Shown: positions 23,240 to 33,800 of the stretch, one piece after another | Layout of the letters: every line of letters starts with the position of its first letter | How positions within the stretch are numbered: the stretch's first letter is position 1 | From: Arsukibacterium sp. UBA3155 | GTDB taxonomy: Bacteria > Pseudomonadota > Gammaproteobacteria > Enterobacterales > Alteromonadaceae | Assembly (NCBI GenBank): GCA_002364615.1 | Contig: DEYP01000010.1 | Span: forward strand, 1 to 58,830 | Reading direction: 5' to 3' | DNA: 58,830 nt | Notes under the pieces: generated by a model | What the model was told of the DNA's origin: nothing | The model's input: the letters and a program-made list of their open reading frames with translations, nothing else | Database searches by the model: none | Position numbers and translations under genes: made by a program

Positions 23240-25408
23240 ATGCGCAAAACTCTACTCGCTACTGCGATGGGTGCCATTTTCGCGCTGAGCGCCTGCTCAG
23301 ACAATACGGCCCCAACCCAGGTAGCATCCACTCCCTCAGCCGTTGAGAATACCGAAGTGACCAGCAGCAACCCATTTTTCCAGCAAAGCAGCCTGCAATA
23401 TCAGGCTCCGGACTTTAGTGCCTTTAATGATGATCACTTTCTGCCCGCTTTTGAAGAAGGCATGAAACAGCACATGGCTGAGGTAGAAGCTATTGCCAAT
23501 AATCCGGCTGAACCTACCTTTGACAATACCCTGGTTGCCCTTGAAAAAAGTGGTGAGATGTTAAACCGGGTATCTCGGGTATTTTATAACCTTACCGGTA
23601 CTGACAGTAACGAACAGCGTCGGAAAATTCAGTCAGAACTGGCACCAAAAATGGCAGCCCATTCTGACAACATTAGCTTAAATCCTGCGCTGTTCGCGCG
23701 GGTTAAAGCCATTTATAACAATCGCAATGAGCTGAAGCTGGATCCGGAAAGCGTGCGCCTGGCTGAAGTCTACTACGACCGCTTTGTGCGGGCAGGTGCC
23801 GAGCTGACTGAAGATCAGAAAACCGCCATTCGGGCACTGAATGAAGAGCATTCAAACCTGACCACCAAGTTTTCGCAAAATCTGTTAGCTGAAACCAAGA
23901 ATATCGCCGTGGTAGTTGACAGTAAAGAACAGCTGGCCGGGTTAACCGACGCTCAGATCACAGCAGCTGCTGCTGCAGCAAAAGCAGCAGGCCATGAAGA
24001 TAAATACCTGCTAAGCATTACCAATACCACCCGTCAGCCGGTGTTAAGCCAGCTTGATAACCGCGAATTACGTAAGCGGGTGTGGGAAGCGTCAGCTTAT
24101 CGTGGCCAGAGCGGCGAATTTGATACTACCCCTATCGTCAGCCGATTAGCGCAACTGCGCGCAACCCGCGCCAAATTACTGGGTTATGCTAACTGGGCCA
24201 GTTATGGCCTGGAAGCACAAATGGCTAAAACACCCGAAGCGGTGTTCGATATGCTTGGTAGTATGGTGCCGGCAGTGGTAGAAAATACTAAAAAAGAGCT
24301 GGCTGACATCAACGCCATGATCAAACAGCAAGGTGGCGATTTCGACGCCCAGCCCTGGGACTGGGAATATTATGCCGAACTGGTGCGCCAGGCTAAATAC
24401 GATTTAGACGAAAACGAAGTTAAACAGTACTTTGAATTTAACCGGGTACTGGAAGACGGCGTATTCTATACCCTGAATCGTTTTTACGGTATTCGGTTTG
24501 AACCCCGTCCGGATTTACCGGTATACCACCCGGACGTTAAAGCGTATGAAGTGTTTGACGCTGACGGCTCCAGCCTGGCTATTTTCTATGCTGACTACTT
24601 TGCCCGTGAAGGTAAACGTGGTGGCGCCTGGATGAGCTCGTTTGTCGGCCAGTCAAACTTGCTGGGTACCAAGCCGGTAGTCGTGAATGTCATGAACATT
24701 CCTAAAGCGCCTGAAGGTAGCCCAACGTTAATAAGCTATGACCATACCACCACTATTTTCCACGAATTGGGCCATGGTATTCATGGTATGTTCTCTGACG
24801 TGAAATACCCGACGTTAGCCGGTACCTCTGTATCGCGTGACTTTGTTGAGTTCCCGTCTACCTTTGAGGAAGACTGGGCCCAGCACCCTGAAGTATTGGG
24901 TAATTATGCCAAACACTATGAAACCGGCGAGCCAATTCCAAAAGAATTGCTGGATAAAGTACTGCGCTCACGCAGCTTTAACCAGGGCTATGACACCTTA
25001 GAATATATGTCTGCTGCCTTACTGGACATGGAATGGCACTCGCTGTCAGCCGACGAACCCCTGCAAGATGTGGTGGCGTTTGAAGCTGCAGCCCTGAAAA
25101 AGCACGGCGTTGACTTACCGGCGGTCCCCCCGCGTTATAAGTCACCTTTCTTCTCTCATTCAATGGGTGGCGGCTATTCAGCCGGTTACTATGCCTATAT
25201 GTGGAGTGAGATTCTGGCAGCAGATGCCTTCGCCTATGTGCAGTCACGTGGTGGTTTAACCCGCGAAAATGGCGATAATTACCGCAAGAACATTCTGGAA
25301 GTCGGTAACTCACGCCCTACCATGGAATCGTATAAAGCCTTCCGCGGCCAGGAACCTACTACGGATGCGCTGTTAATTCGTCGTGGTTTGAAAACCAAAG
25401 TAGACTAA
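23240..25408 (+). CDS. dcp: M3-family zinc peptidase lipoprotein (peptidyl-dipeptidase Dcp-like)
   Basis: A 722-residue M3 (thimet-oligopeptidase family) peptidase, nearest to Dcp, which removes dipeptides from the C-termini of short peptides. The zinc site HELGHGIHG is at about 508, and the downstream Glu ligand region is EFPSTFEEDW. The C-terminal substrate loop FSHSMGGGYSAGYYAYMWSE is typical. Unlike a cytoplasmic Dcp it begins with a lipoprotein signal (lipobox LSAC, followed by SDN), so it should sit in the envelope. An Asp at +3 rather than +2 favours the outer membrane. AAGGAG lies eight bases before the ATG. It is a single gene ended by a strong terminator. Confidence 0.9.
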   Translation: MRKTLLATAMGAIFALSACSDNTAPTQVASTPSAVENTEVTSSNPFFQQSSLQYQAPDFSAFNDDHFLPAFEEGMKQHMAEVEAIANNPAEPTFDNTLVALEKSGEMLNRVSRVFYNLTGTDSNEQRRKIQSELAPKMAAHSDNISLNPALFARVKAIYNNRNELKLDPESVRLAEVYYDRFVRAGAELTEDQKTAIRALNEEHSNLTTKFSQNLLAETKNIAVVVDSKEQLAGLTDAQITAAAAAAKAAGHEDKYLLSITNTTRQPVLSQLDNRELRKRVWEASAYRGQSGEFDTTPIVSRLAQLRATRAKLLGYANWASYGLEAQMAKTPEAVFDMLGSMVPAVVENTKKELADINAMIKQQGGDFDAQPWDWEYYAELVRQAKYDLDENEVKQYFEFNRVLEDGVFYTLNRFYGIRFEPRPDLPVYHPDVKAYEVFDADGSSLAIFYADYFAREGKRGGAWMSSFVGQSNLLGTKPVVVNVMNIPKAPEGSPTLISYDHTTTIFHELGHGIHGMFSDVKYPTLAGTSVSRDFVEFPSTFEEDWAQHPEVLGNYAKHYETGEPIPKELLDKVLRSRSFNQGYDTLEYMSAALLDMEWHSLSADEPLQDVVAFEAAALKKHGVDLPAVPPRYKSPFFSHSMGGGYSAGYYAYMWSEILAADAFAYVQSRGGLTRENGDNYRKNILEVGNSRPTMESYKAFRGQEPTTDALLIRRGLKTKVD

Positions 25409-25445
25409 ACAGCAGACCAAAGGGTAAACCACTGTGGTTTACCCG

Positions 25446-25489
25446 AAAAAAAAGCCCCGCTGCTTGATGTTAAGCTGCGGGGCTTTTTT
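25446..25489. terminator. Bidirectional terminator between dcp and pmbA
   Basis: AAAAAGCCCCGC ... GCGGGGCTTTTTT with a loop of about 15 bases. A-rich on the left and T-rich on the right, so it serves both converging genes. Confidence 0.9.
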
Positions 25490-25514
25490 AATATGCGTGT
25501 AATATCAGCGCAGG

Positions 25515-26861
25515 TTAGGCGCCGGCAAGCTGCATTTGACTGATCAACACCGAGCCGGTCAGTACGCCACCACGGCGGTCAACATCATTGCCCACGGCGG
25601 CGATATTCATAAACATATCGGCCAGGTTACCGGCAATAGTCACTTCAGCTACCGGAAACTGAATTTCACCGTGTTCAACCCAAAAACCACTGGCGCCGCG
25701 GGAATAGTCACCCGTTACGGTATTCACCCCCTGGCCCATCAGTTCAGTGACCAGCAGGCCTTTGCCCATTTGCCGGCAAAGTGCGGCTAAATCATCGTTA
25801 CCGTGGCTAATTAGCCAGTTGTGAATACCCCCGGCATGGCCGGTACTGGCCATACCCAGCTTGCGGGCCGAATAGCTGGTGGTAAGGTAGGTATTTAACA
25901 CGCCATTGTCGATAACAGCTAAATCGCGGGTTTTTACCCCTTCGGCATCAAACGGGCTGGACGCTAAGGCCTGCGCTAAATGCGGTTTTTCCTGCACGGT
26001 TACCGCGGATGACATTACCTGTTTACCCACTTTATCCAGTAAAAAACTGGACTTGCGGTAAATACTGCCACCACTTATAGCGGATACCAAATGACCAAAC
26101 AAGCTGCTGGCAATATCGGCACGGAAAATAACCGGCACCTTCTGAGTGGATACCTGGCGCGCACCTAAACGGGCTACCGTTTCCAGTGCAGACTCACGGC
26201 CAATTTGTTTGGGATCGAGTAATTTACTGTATTGGCGTGCCACCGTAAAACTGTAGTCACGCTGCATTTCATCGTCCTGCTCGCCAATGACCACGCAACT
26301 GAAGCTATGGCGCGAGCTGGGGTAGCCCACTAACTGGCCATGGCTGTTACCATACACTTTTAACCCCTGGTGCGACGAGAATGACGCCCCTTCAGAGTTG
26401 GTGATCCGCTTATCGGTGGCAAAGGCCGCTTCTTCTGCGCCAGCGCACAAGCTGATCGCCAGCTCTGTACTGATACTATCCGGATAAAATAAATCTAAAT
26501 CTGGTGGGCTGTACTCCAGCCAACCGGCTTCAGCCACCCCGGTATGCGGGTCTTCTGAAGTATAACGGGCAATATCGGCAGCAGCCGCGACGGCACGTTC
26601 CAGCGCCTGCGGGCTTAAATCTGCAGTAGAGGCTGAGCCTTTGCGCTGGCCAAAATATAAACTGATACCCAGGCCGCCATCCTGATTAAATTCTACCGTT
26701 TCTACTTCGCCATGGCGTGTTTCCACACTTAAACCGCGGGTACGGCTCATTGATGCTTCGGCACTGCTGGCACCCAACGCTTTGGCGCGGGCCAGTACGG
26801 CAGCCACGGCATCTTTAACTTCGGCTATTTCCTGCCAGACGTTTTGTTCTGTTGCTTGCAT
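25515..26861 (-). CDS. pmbA: PmbA (TldE), subunit of the TldD/TldE metalloprotease
   Basis: Partner of TldD in a heterodimeric zinc protease that digests unfolded peptides and matures or degrades modified peptides (microcin B17, CcdA in E. coli). Family signatures: RGLSVETRHGEVETVEFNQD, KGSASTADLSPQAL and GGIHNWLISHG; no zinc motif, as expected for the TldE half. An upstream in-frame ATG at 26903 would add 14 residues. I chose 26861 because the protein then has 448 residues, close to E. coli PmbA (450), and starts where that family starts. Divergent from yjgA with a short shared upstream region. tldD lies 1.7 kb away in the other operon on the same strand. Confidence 0.93.
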   Translation of the reverse strand: MQATEQNVWQEIAEVKDAVAAVLARAKALGASSAEASMSRTRGLSVETRHGEVETVEFNQDGGLGISLYFGQRKGSASTADLSPQALERAVAAAADIARYTSEDPHTGVAEAGWLEYSPPDLDLFYPDSISTELAISLCAGAEEAAFATDKRITNSEGASFSSHQGLKVYGNSHGQLVGYPSSRHSFSCVVIGEQDDEMQRDYSFTVARQYSKLLDPKQIGRESALETVARLGARQVSTQKVPVIFRADIASSLFGHLVSAISGGSIYRKSSFLLDKVGKQVMSSAVTVQEKPHLAQALASSPFDAEGVKTRDLAVIDNGVLNTYLTTSYSARKLGMASTGHAGGIHNWLISHGNDDLAALCRQMGKGLLVTELMGQGVNTVTGDYSRGASGFWVEHGEIQFPVAEVTIAGNLADMFMNIAAVGNDVDRRGGVLTGSVLISQMQLAGA

Positions 26862-26979
26862 ATTCACTCTTGCTGATCGCTCTATTTGTGCCAAGCTTAC
26901 CATATACTGTTAACGGCTGCTGCCAGCACCCCACACTTTAGTGATATACTTACCCAAAATTTGCTAATGAAGAAGCACC

Positions 26980-27519
26980 ATGACCGAAACCGAATTTAAG
27001 TACGGCGACAGCAAATGGCTGGAACAACCAGACCATATCAGCAAAAGCCAGATAAAACGTGACATGCTCGCCTTGCAAGCTTTAGGTGAGGAACTGGTGG
27101 CGCTAAGCCCGGCCTCTCGCGCTAAAGTGCCGCTGGACGAAGAGTTAGTTGACGCACTGCAGCTGGCCGACAAACTGGCCAAAAAACGCGAAGCACTGCG
27201 TCGGCATATTCAGTTTATTGGCCGTTTAATGCGTACCCGTGATATCGAGCCAATAGAGCAGGCGCTGGCGGTAATGCGTAATACAAAACAGGCAGCTGAT
27301 AAGCAGTTTCATAAAGTGGAAAAGTGGCGGGAAAAGCTACTGAACAACGACGATGCCTTAACCGACTTTATTGCCGCCTACCCGGCTATTGAAGTGCAGC
27401 AGCTGCGTTTGTTGATCCGTCAGGCTAAAAAGGAACAGGAAAAGGAGCAGCCGCCAAAAGCCTTTCGCGAGCTGTTTCAGCTGATCCGGCCGGTTATTAT
27501 GGAAAACGACGCTAATTAA
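26980..27519 (+). CDS. darP: YjgA/DarP (DUF615), 50S ribosome assembly factor
   Basis: A 179-residue, highly charged, all-helical protein of the DUF615 family; E. coli YjgA/DarP binds late 50S precursors. Recognisable stretches are SKSQIKRDMLALQALGEELV near the start and RHIQFIGRLMRTRD in the middle. The pairing of pmbA with divergent yjgA is conserved in many gammaproteobacteria. A terminator follows at 27535. Confidence 0.92.
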   Translation: MTETEFKYGDSKWLEQPDHISKSQIKRDMLALQALGEELVALSPASRAKVPLDEELVDALQLADKLAKKREALRRHIQFIGRLMRTRDIEPIEQALAVMRNTKQAADKQFHKVEKWREKLLNNDDALTDFIAAYPAIEVQQLRLLIRQAKKEQEKEQPPKAFRELFQLIRPVIMENDAN

Positions 27520-27534
27520 TTGCGCTGACCACGC

Positions 27535-27566
27535 AAAAAACAAAGCCAGCAATATGCTGGCTTTTT
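27535..27566. terminator. Bidirectional terminator between darP and ilvE
   Basis: AAAGCCAGCA-atat-TGCTGGCTTT, with A6 to the left and T5 to the right. It closes darP on the + strand and the mreB-to-ilvE string on the - strand. Confidence 0.9.
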
Positions 27567-27588
27567 AATATCTGTCGTTTAATAACAC

Positions 27589-28584
27589 TTAAATACGAGT
27601 TAACCAGCCATGTTTATCTTCAGCGCGGCCCCACTGAATATCATTTAAGGCCTGGCGCAGTTTCAAAGTGGCTGGACCGGCTTCGCCGCTGCCTACTTTA
27701 TGTTCCATGCCATCGGCAATCAGGGTGCCAACCGGCGTTAAAACGGCTGCGGTACCAGATAGTGCCGCTTCAGCACCTGGCTTGGCGGCACGCTCCAGCA
27801 GCTCGCTAACGCTAAGCTCGCGCTCTGATACTGTCATGCCCATATCGCGGGCCAGGGTTAACACGGAATCCCGGGTTACGCCGTGTAAGAAGCTGCTATC
27901 AAGCGCTTTGGTGATAATTTCATTGCCGTCAATCAGCATAAAATTGGCGGCGCCGGTTTCCTGTACATCACCGCCCGGGCAAAACAATACCTGATCGGCC
28001 TGGACGCTGGCGCGGGCTTTTAAAATGGGTTGCAGTGCACTGGCATAGTTGCCACCACTTTTAACCATGCCCATGTGGGCAGCACAGCGGGCGCCATTTT
28101 GCTCTAATAATAAGCGTAGCGGCTTGCTACCACCGGCAAAATAATCACCTACCGGCGATAATAAAACATACAACATGGAGCTGGCCGTGGGCGCTGCAGC
28201 CTTACCAATGGCGGCCTCGGTGCCAATATGGGTAGGCCGGATATACATAGAGCCCGGTGGCTCTGGTACGTCGCCGGCATACTGGCTGACAATATCAATA
28301 ATCATCTGGCTTAAGGTAGCCGCGTCTGGCTGCGGTAGCGATAATAATTTGCTGCTCTGAATTAAACGGGCAACGTTTTTTTCCATCCGGAATAAATTGA
28401 TTGAGCCATCACTGTGTTTAAACGCTTTTAAGCCTTCAAAACAGGTGCTGGCATAGTGCAGCACATGAGCGCCCGGGTGCAGGCTGATACTGTCTGCAGC
28501 GACAATTTGCGGGGTGCTCCAGGCGCCCTGCTCAAAACGGGTTAATGCCATTTGTGGCATAAAAACACTACCAAATGCAGCCAT
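27589..28584 (-). CDS. ilvE: Branched-chain amino-acid aminotransferase
   Basis: A 331-residue fold-type IV PLP enzyme that moves the amino group between Glu and the keto acids of Val, Leu and Ile. Signs: HYASTCFEGLKAFK near the start, the RPTHIGTE arm, PLP-binding Lys in GMVKSGGNYA, and QETGAANFMLI with a phosphate-loop TRDSVLTLA downstream. It resembles the BCAT form with a longer N-terminus rather than the 309-residue E. coli IlvE. Last gene of the mreB string, 30 bp behind tldD. Confidence 0.9.
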   Translation of the reverse strand: MAAFGSVFMPQMALTRFEQGAWSTPQIVAADSISLHPGAHVLHYASTCFEGLKAFKHSDGSINLFRMEKNVARLIQSSKLLSLPQPDAATLSQMIIDIVSQYAGDVPEPPGSMYIRPTHIGTEAAIGKAAAPTASSMLYVLLSPVGDYFAGGSKPLRLLLEQNGARCAAHMGMVKSGGNYASALQPILKARASVQADQVLFCPGGDVQETGAANFMLIDGNEIITKALDSSFLHGVTRDSVLTLARDMGMTVSERELSVSELLERAAKPGAEAALSGTAAVLTPVGTLIADGMEHKVGSGEAGPATLKLRQALNDIQWGRAEDKHGWLTRI

Positions 28585-28614
28585 TGTTGTTTCCTGTTGT
28601 TTGTCTTTTATAAG

Positions 28615-30054
28615 TTATTGGGTGCCGCCAACGGTCATTGCATCCAGTTTTAAGGTTGGCTGACCAACCCCTACCGGAACGCTCTGTCCCTGCTTGCCAC
28701 ACACGCCCACACCGGTATCCAGTGCCAGATCGTTACCCACCATCGACACTTGCTGCATCGCGGCAGGGCCATTACCAATTAAGGTTGCGCCTTTTATCGG
28801 GCTGGTTATTTTACCATCTTCAATTAAATAGGCTTCGGAAGCTGAAAACACAAATTTGCCCGAGGTAATATCTACCTGACCACCGCCAAAGTTAGGCGCA
28901 TAAATGCCTTTCTTAACACTGGCGATAATCTCTGCCGGGTCATGCTCACCAGCCAGCATGTAGGTGTTAGTCATGCGTGGCATCGGTAAATGGGCGAATG
29001 ATTCACGCCGGCCATTACCGGTTGGGTCTACGCCCATCAGCATCGCATTATGTTTATCCTGGATATAGCCTTTAAGAATGCCTTTTTCGATCAAGACGTT
29101 GTGCTGACTTGGCACCCCCTCATCGTCGACATTAAGTGAGCCTCGCCGATGCGCCAGGGTACCGTCATCAACAATAGTGCAAAGTTTTGAAGCTACCTGC
29201 TGGCCAATTTTACCGCTGAAATTAGAAGAACCTTTACGGTTGAAATCGCCTTCAAGGCCATGTCCTACCGCTTCGTGCAACAGCACGCCCGGCCAACCTG
29301 AACCCAGTACTACCGGCATAGTGCCCGCCGGGGCGTCAATTGCCGTTAGGTTAACCTGCGCCATGCGCACCGCATCGCGGGCATATTGTTGCCAGCGCGG
29401 TTGTCCGTTTAGCGGCTCAGTAAAATACAAATAATCGGTTCGGCCACCACCGCCGGCGCTGCCCCGCTCACGCCGGCCATCCTGCTCCAGTAGTACCGAA
29501 CAGTTCAGCCGCACCAGCGGCCGGATGTCAGTAGCAAAGGTACCATCACTGGCGGCGACTAATACTTCTTCGTAAACGCCGGACAAACTGACCATAACCT
29601 GCTCGGCCCGGTGGTCGAGAGTGCGAATAAAGGCTTCGATCTGATTAAGCAGCGCAACTTTTTCGGTATTGCTAAGGCTTTGCAGTGGCTCGCACGGCAA
29701 GTAAATATTACTGTTACCGCTTTTACTAAACGCCTTTACCCGGCCCTGCTGGCCATGGCTGGCAATACCCCTTGCTGCACCGGCAGCCTGCTGCAGGGCA
29801 GCGGCACTAATGGTATCGGCATAAGCAAAACCGGTTTTCTCACCACTGATGGCGCGTACGCCAACCCCGCGTTCAATATTGAACGAGCCGTCTTTTACCA
29901 GGCCGTCTTCCAGCACCCAGGATTCATGCACACTGGATTGAAAATACAGATCAGCATAATCGAGCTGATGACCAAATAAATAGCCAAGGGTGTGCTCTAA
30001 ATCTGTCATGCTAAGATCGGAAGCGGTAATTAAATTCTGTTCAACTGCATTCAT
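28615..30054 (-). CDS. tldD: TldD, catalytic subunit of the TldD/TldE protease
   Basis: A 479-residue zinc protease subunit. The metal motif [11 protein letters not shown] (HExxxH, about 261) is intact, and the downstream [10 protein letters not shown] and [15 protein letters not shown] stretches are typical. It works with PmbA (25515-26861). Its ATG overlaps the stop of the nit gene by one base. The gene order yhdP-nit-tldD is conserved in the order. Confidence 0.95.
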   Translation of the reverse strand: MNAVEQNLITASDLSMTDLEHTLGYLFGHQLDYADLYFQSSVHESWVLEDGLVKDGSFNIERGVGVRAISGEKTGFAYADTISAAALQQAAGAARGIASHGQQGRVKAFSKSGNSNIYLPCEPLQSLSNTEKVALLNQIEAFIRTLDHRAEQVMVSLSGVYEEVLVAASDGTFATDIRPLVRLNCSVLLEQDGRRERGSAGGGGRTDYLYFTEPLNGQPRWQQYARDAVRMAQVNLTAIDAPAGTMPVVLGSGWPGVLLHEAVGHGLEGDFNRKGSSNFSGKIGQQVASKLCTIVDDGTLAHRRGSLNVDDEGVPSQHNVLIEKGILKGYIQDKHNAMLMGVDPTGNGRRESFAHLPMPRMTNTYMLAGEHDPAEIIASVKKGIYAPNFGGGQVDITSGKFVFSASEAYLIEDGKITSPIKGATLIGNGPAAMQQVSMVGNDLALDTGVGVCGKQGQSVPVGVGQPTLKLDAMTVGGTQ

Positions 30055-30887
30055 TATTTAAGCTCACTGTTAAAACGATTATGCTGGTGTACCGGCATTT
30101 TCTGGCCAAGTTGCTGGCATTGGCTGATATCAATCTGGGCTGACACCCAACCAGGCCCCGTACCGGCGTCAGCCAGGACTTCGCCCCAAGGGTCGATAAT
30201 CAGGCTGTGGCCATAGGTTTCGCGGCCATTAGCATGAACGCCGGTCTGGTTCGCCGCCAGCACAAAACATTGGTTTTCAATAGCCCGGGCTTTTAATAAC
30301 GTATGCCAGTGCGCTGCGCCGGTTAGCCTGGTAAAAGCCGATGGCACGGTTAGTACCTGCATGCCGCTAGCGGCTAATGCCTGCATCAAGCCTGCAAAGC
30401 GCACATCATAACATATACTCAGCCCCAGTTTCAGATCAGGCAGTTGGCATAAACTTATCTTTTCGCCGGCTAAGGTGGTTGCCGATTCCCGGTAACTGCC
30501 GGTGTTGTCAGCCACACTGACATCAAACATATGCAGTTTCTGATAATCCGCCAATAGCTGCCCTGTGGGGCTGTAAACCAGAGAGGAAGCTGCGAAACGT
30601 TGCGGATCATTCGTGGCGGTGGGCTGGCTGCCAGCCACCAGATAGACCCCAAACTCACAGGCCAGTTGCTGGCAATACTGCTGAATAAAGCCCTCGCCAA
30701 TAGGGGCCTGATGTGCCAGCTGCAGTTTATCGCTGCCACCGAACACCGCAAAGCATTCGGGCAACAGCACCAGATGCTGCTGTGCTGTTGGTAACTGTTG
30801 CAGGTAGTGCTTTACTGCTGCCAGGTTAACAGCCGGATCCGGCACACTGGTAAGCTGTATTGCTGATAAACGCCAGTTAGTCGCCAC
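30054..30887 (-). CDS. Nitrilase-family amidohydrolase (Nit1-type, deaminated glutathione amidase-like)
   Basis: A carbon-nitrogen hydrolase with the Glu-Lys-Cys triad: [16 protein letters not shown] and LSICYDVRF. The [20 protein letters not shown] block is typical of Nit1-like enzymes that repair deaminated glutathione; other small amides are possible. I chose the GTG at 30887 over the ATG at 30929: GAGGAG stands seven bases before it and the overlap with yhdP falls from 53 to 11 bp. The protein is then 277 residues, a normal family length. Confidence 0.85.
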   Translation of the reverse strand: MATNWRLSAIQLTSVPDPAVNLAAVKHYLQQLPTAQQHLVLLPECFAVFGGSDKLQLAHQAPIGEGFIQQYCQQLACEFGVYLVAGSQPTATNDPQRFAASSLVYSPTGQLLADYQKLHMFDVSVADNTGSYRESATTLAGEKISLCQLPDLKLGLSICYDVRFAGLMQALAASGMQVLTVPSAFTRLTGAAHWHTLLKARAIENQCFVLAANQTGVHANGRETYGHSLIIDPWGEVLADAGTGPGWVSAQIDISQCQQLGQKMPVHQHNRFNSELK

Positions 30888-33800
30888 GGGGTTGCTCCTC
30901 TGCGTCGGGTGCGGGTTCAGGTTTAGCAATCCTTACCGGAACCGGCACTTCAGTGCTGTGTCGATTTACTTCGGTAACGACCGGCTTAGCAAGGGTACCG
31001 GTAACGGTGAAGTTTATACGCGAGATCACTTCGGCCGATTGAAATACTTCATCCAGCGCTAGTGCAGCCAGTCCGGTCGCCGGGTTTACCATCCAGGCAA
31101 TAATTACCGGCAAACTGGAGGTGACTTTGGGCGAAAAAGACATTTGATAATCCAGTTTATTGCTCACCAAATCGGCGTAGCCCTGAATGGCCAGGTTACC
31201 AGGTACGCCATCGATGGTGGTATCGCTGGTTTGTACCACCCCTTTATGGATAGCCAGCTCGCCCGACATTTTGTTGTAGAAAAATCCTTTTGAGAACACA
31301 TCGCGAAAATCCAGGCGAAGTTTACGCACCAGTGAGTCAAGGCTGAAAATGGAAAACAGCCTGGCACCCTGATCACTGACCTCCGTCAGGGCACCTTCGC
31401 CAAGGTTGAATTGCACCTGACCGTTCAGGCTGGCAAGGTCAAACTGGTTTGGTGCAGCAGGCCAGTTCAGGTTAAAGTTCATCTCAGCCCGGCTACCACT
31501 GATACCGGTAGTCAGTTGAAATTCATTTAACAGCTGCCCAAGATTTGCACTTTGAAACCGGCCGCTTAGCGTCGTTACCCCCAACTGCTGATCCGGCACC
31601 CAGCGGCCCTGCATGACCAGTTCATTTTTTTTGTAGCGACTGTTAAATGTCGACAGTTGCCAGTGATCTCCCTGACCCGCTGCCGCCATCTCCAGCTGAC
31701 CGAACCGATAGTTACCGACAGAGCAGTCTTTACACTTTAAGGTCAATGGCACCATGCTGAGTAAACTGTCTTGCAGCTGCGGCAGGATCTCCTCTGTTTT
31801 GATACGACTGGCGCTTGCCAGATCGGTGCTGGCGTCAACCGCCTCATCTTCGCCGGTGTCCGGTCGTATTGGAGCCGGCAACGGTAAATGCAGATAATCC
31901 ATCTCTACCTGCAATCCTTGTTGTTGCCAGTCATGACTGAAAGACCAGCGGCTGGCGATTTCAGTGCCATGCAGCCTTAACTGCCAGGCATCCTGGCCAG
32001 GTTCCAGCTCAAATACGGTGTTTTGCAGGGCGGTACCCGCTACCAGCCTCAAATAGGCAATGCTGCCGCGCACCCGGCTTAACGCTGGCATTACCCCGTT
32101 TTGGTCCTGTTCTGCACTTAACAGCTGCTCCGTCAACAGTTGTTGCCAGGGCAGCAATTGTGCACGTTCAAGCTCAATATCAATGGTGAAATCCGGACCA
32201 TTAATACCCGCATTCAGCTGGCCAAGGCTTAAATTAGCACGCGCCACCCGGGCCGCCCTGTGGTCCAGTTCAGCGGTAAAGTAGAGATTGTCTGCATAAT
32301 TTGCCGACAGCAGCCCCTGTTGACTGTCACCCTGTGCATTTACGGTAAGCTTAGCGGCACTGGCGGCGGCCTTTTTATAGGGTTCGGGTAGTGCTAACCC
32401 GGTTTTTGTCAGGTCGGCGTTAAGCTCTGAGCGGTAGCTGAAATTATCTTGCTGCAGATCTAAAGCTAATGCCAGTTGCCAGTCCAGTACACCGCTGGCC
32501 AGTGTAGTGGCAGCGGGCCACAACGCCTGGACTACCTTACTGCTGGCGTTTCTGGCATCCGCATTTAGCGTAAACAGATAGTTGTCACCCTGCTGCTGAC
32601 CATCAATTGTGGCTGTAACTGGCAGCTCCCGCCACTGGAACGTCAGCCCTTGTGCAGTCACCTGGGCATCGTTAAATTTTACCAGCCCGCTTAACTGGCG
32701 TACGGCAAGCTGAGGTGCTGTTAAATCCAGACTGATTTTTTGCAAAGCCAAATTTCCGCTTGCCTGCACCGTTGGCTCACGTAACCCCAGCTGAAGTTCA
32801 ATGTTAGCCTGGGCCGGACCGCTTGGAGCTAGCTGTTGTAATACCTTGCCTAAATTAGCGGCCAGCGGCGAGGCATTGATCAGCCCGGTCGCTTCGCTTA
32901 ACTGCATCGCACTATCAATTTCAATATTAAGAAATTCAGCATCGAGTAAATCAGGGATAGTCGCCTGCACCCGGCCCTGCAAAGTAACGCCGCCGATAGT
33001 CGCTTTGTCGCTGCTTATTTGCATAGCCGCATTTTCAAACCATAAATGGCTACTTAACTGCTCAAGTGCTGGCCACTCTGGGTTAAATACAAAACTGGCA
33101 TCACTGACCTCTGCGCCAACCTGAAACACCCCCTGACCTTCAGCAAAAGGATACAGGGCTGGCGTACCTTGCCATAATACGTTTGCCTGGCTTACCTGAC
33201 CATCAACAATCGCTTCGGTTAAGTAATCTCTTACCTGCTCAGGCATGTAACGCAGCGGCAAGTACCGGCCAATATCTGCTGCACTGGCGTCGGTCACTGC
33301 AGCAAACAAACTTAGCTCTGGCTGCTCTGCCAGGCGCCATTGCATTGCGGCGTTCAGGCTGAAATCAGCTGATTGCAGCTGCAATGAAGGAACTTGAATT
33401 TGCCAGATCCCATCACGACTTTGCCGGGCCAGCAGCTCCAGCTCCAGCTGTTGGTAGCTAATGGGGGCACTGAACATGGTGTCCCAGCGTAATTCATTTT
33501 GTTGGCCGCGAAGCGTGATACCAGCAGCACCAGGGCTGGCCCAGAATGTGCCATCCAGCGCGCTGACACCGGGCAAGTCTGTACTGTTTATTTTACTTAA
33601 ATTACTTAGCTGACCTTGTAATTGCCAGTTGTCATGACCTTGAAACTGCCACTGGGCAAAACGTAACTCACCAAGAAGTTCAGTGGTTGTCAGGCGAGCG
33701 AGTTGCGGTACCTCTTCACTGAGTAGCTGACTCAGTGGGGCGAGCGCATCAAGCTTTAATTGTTGTAGCTGACCATGCCAACCGGCGGCCTGCCGATGCA

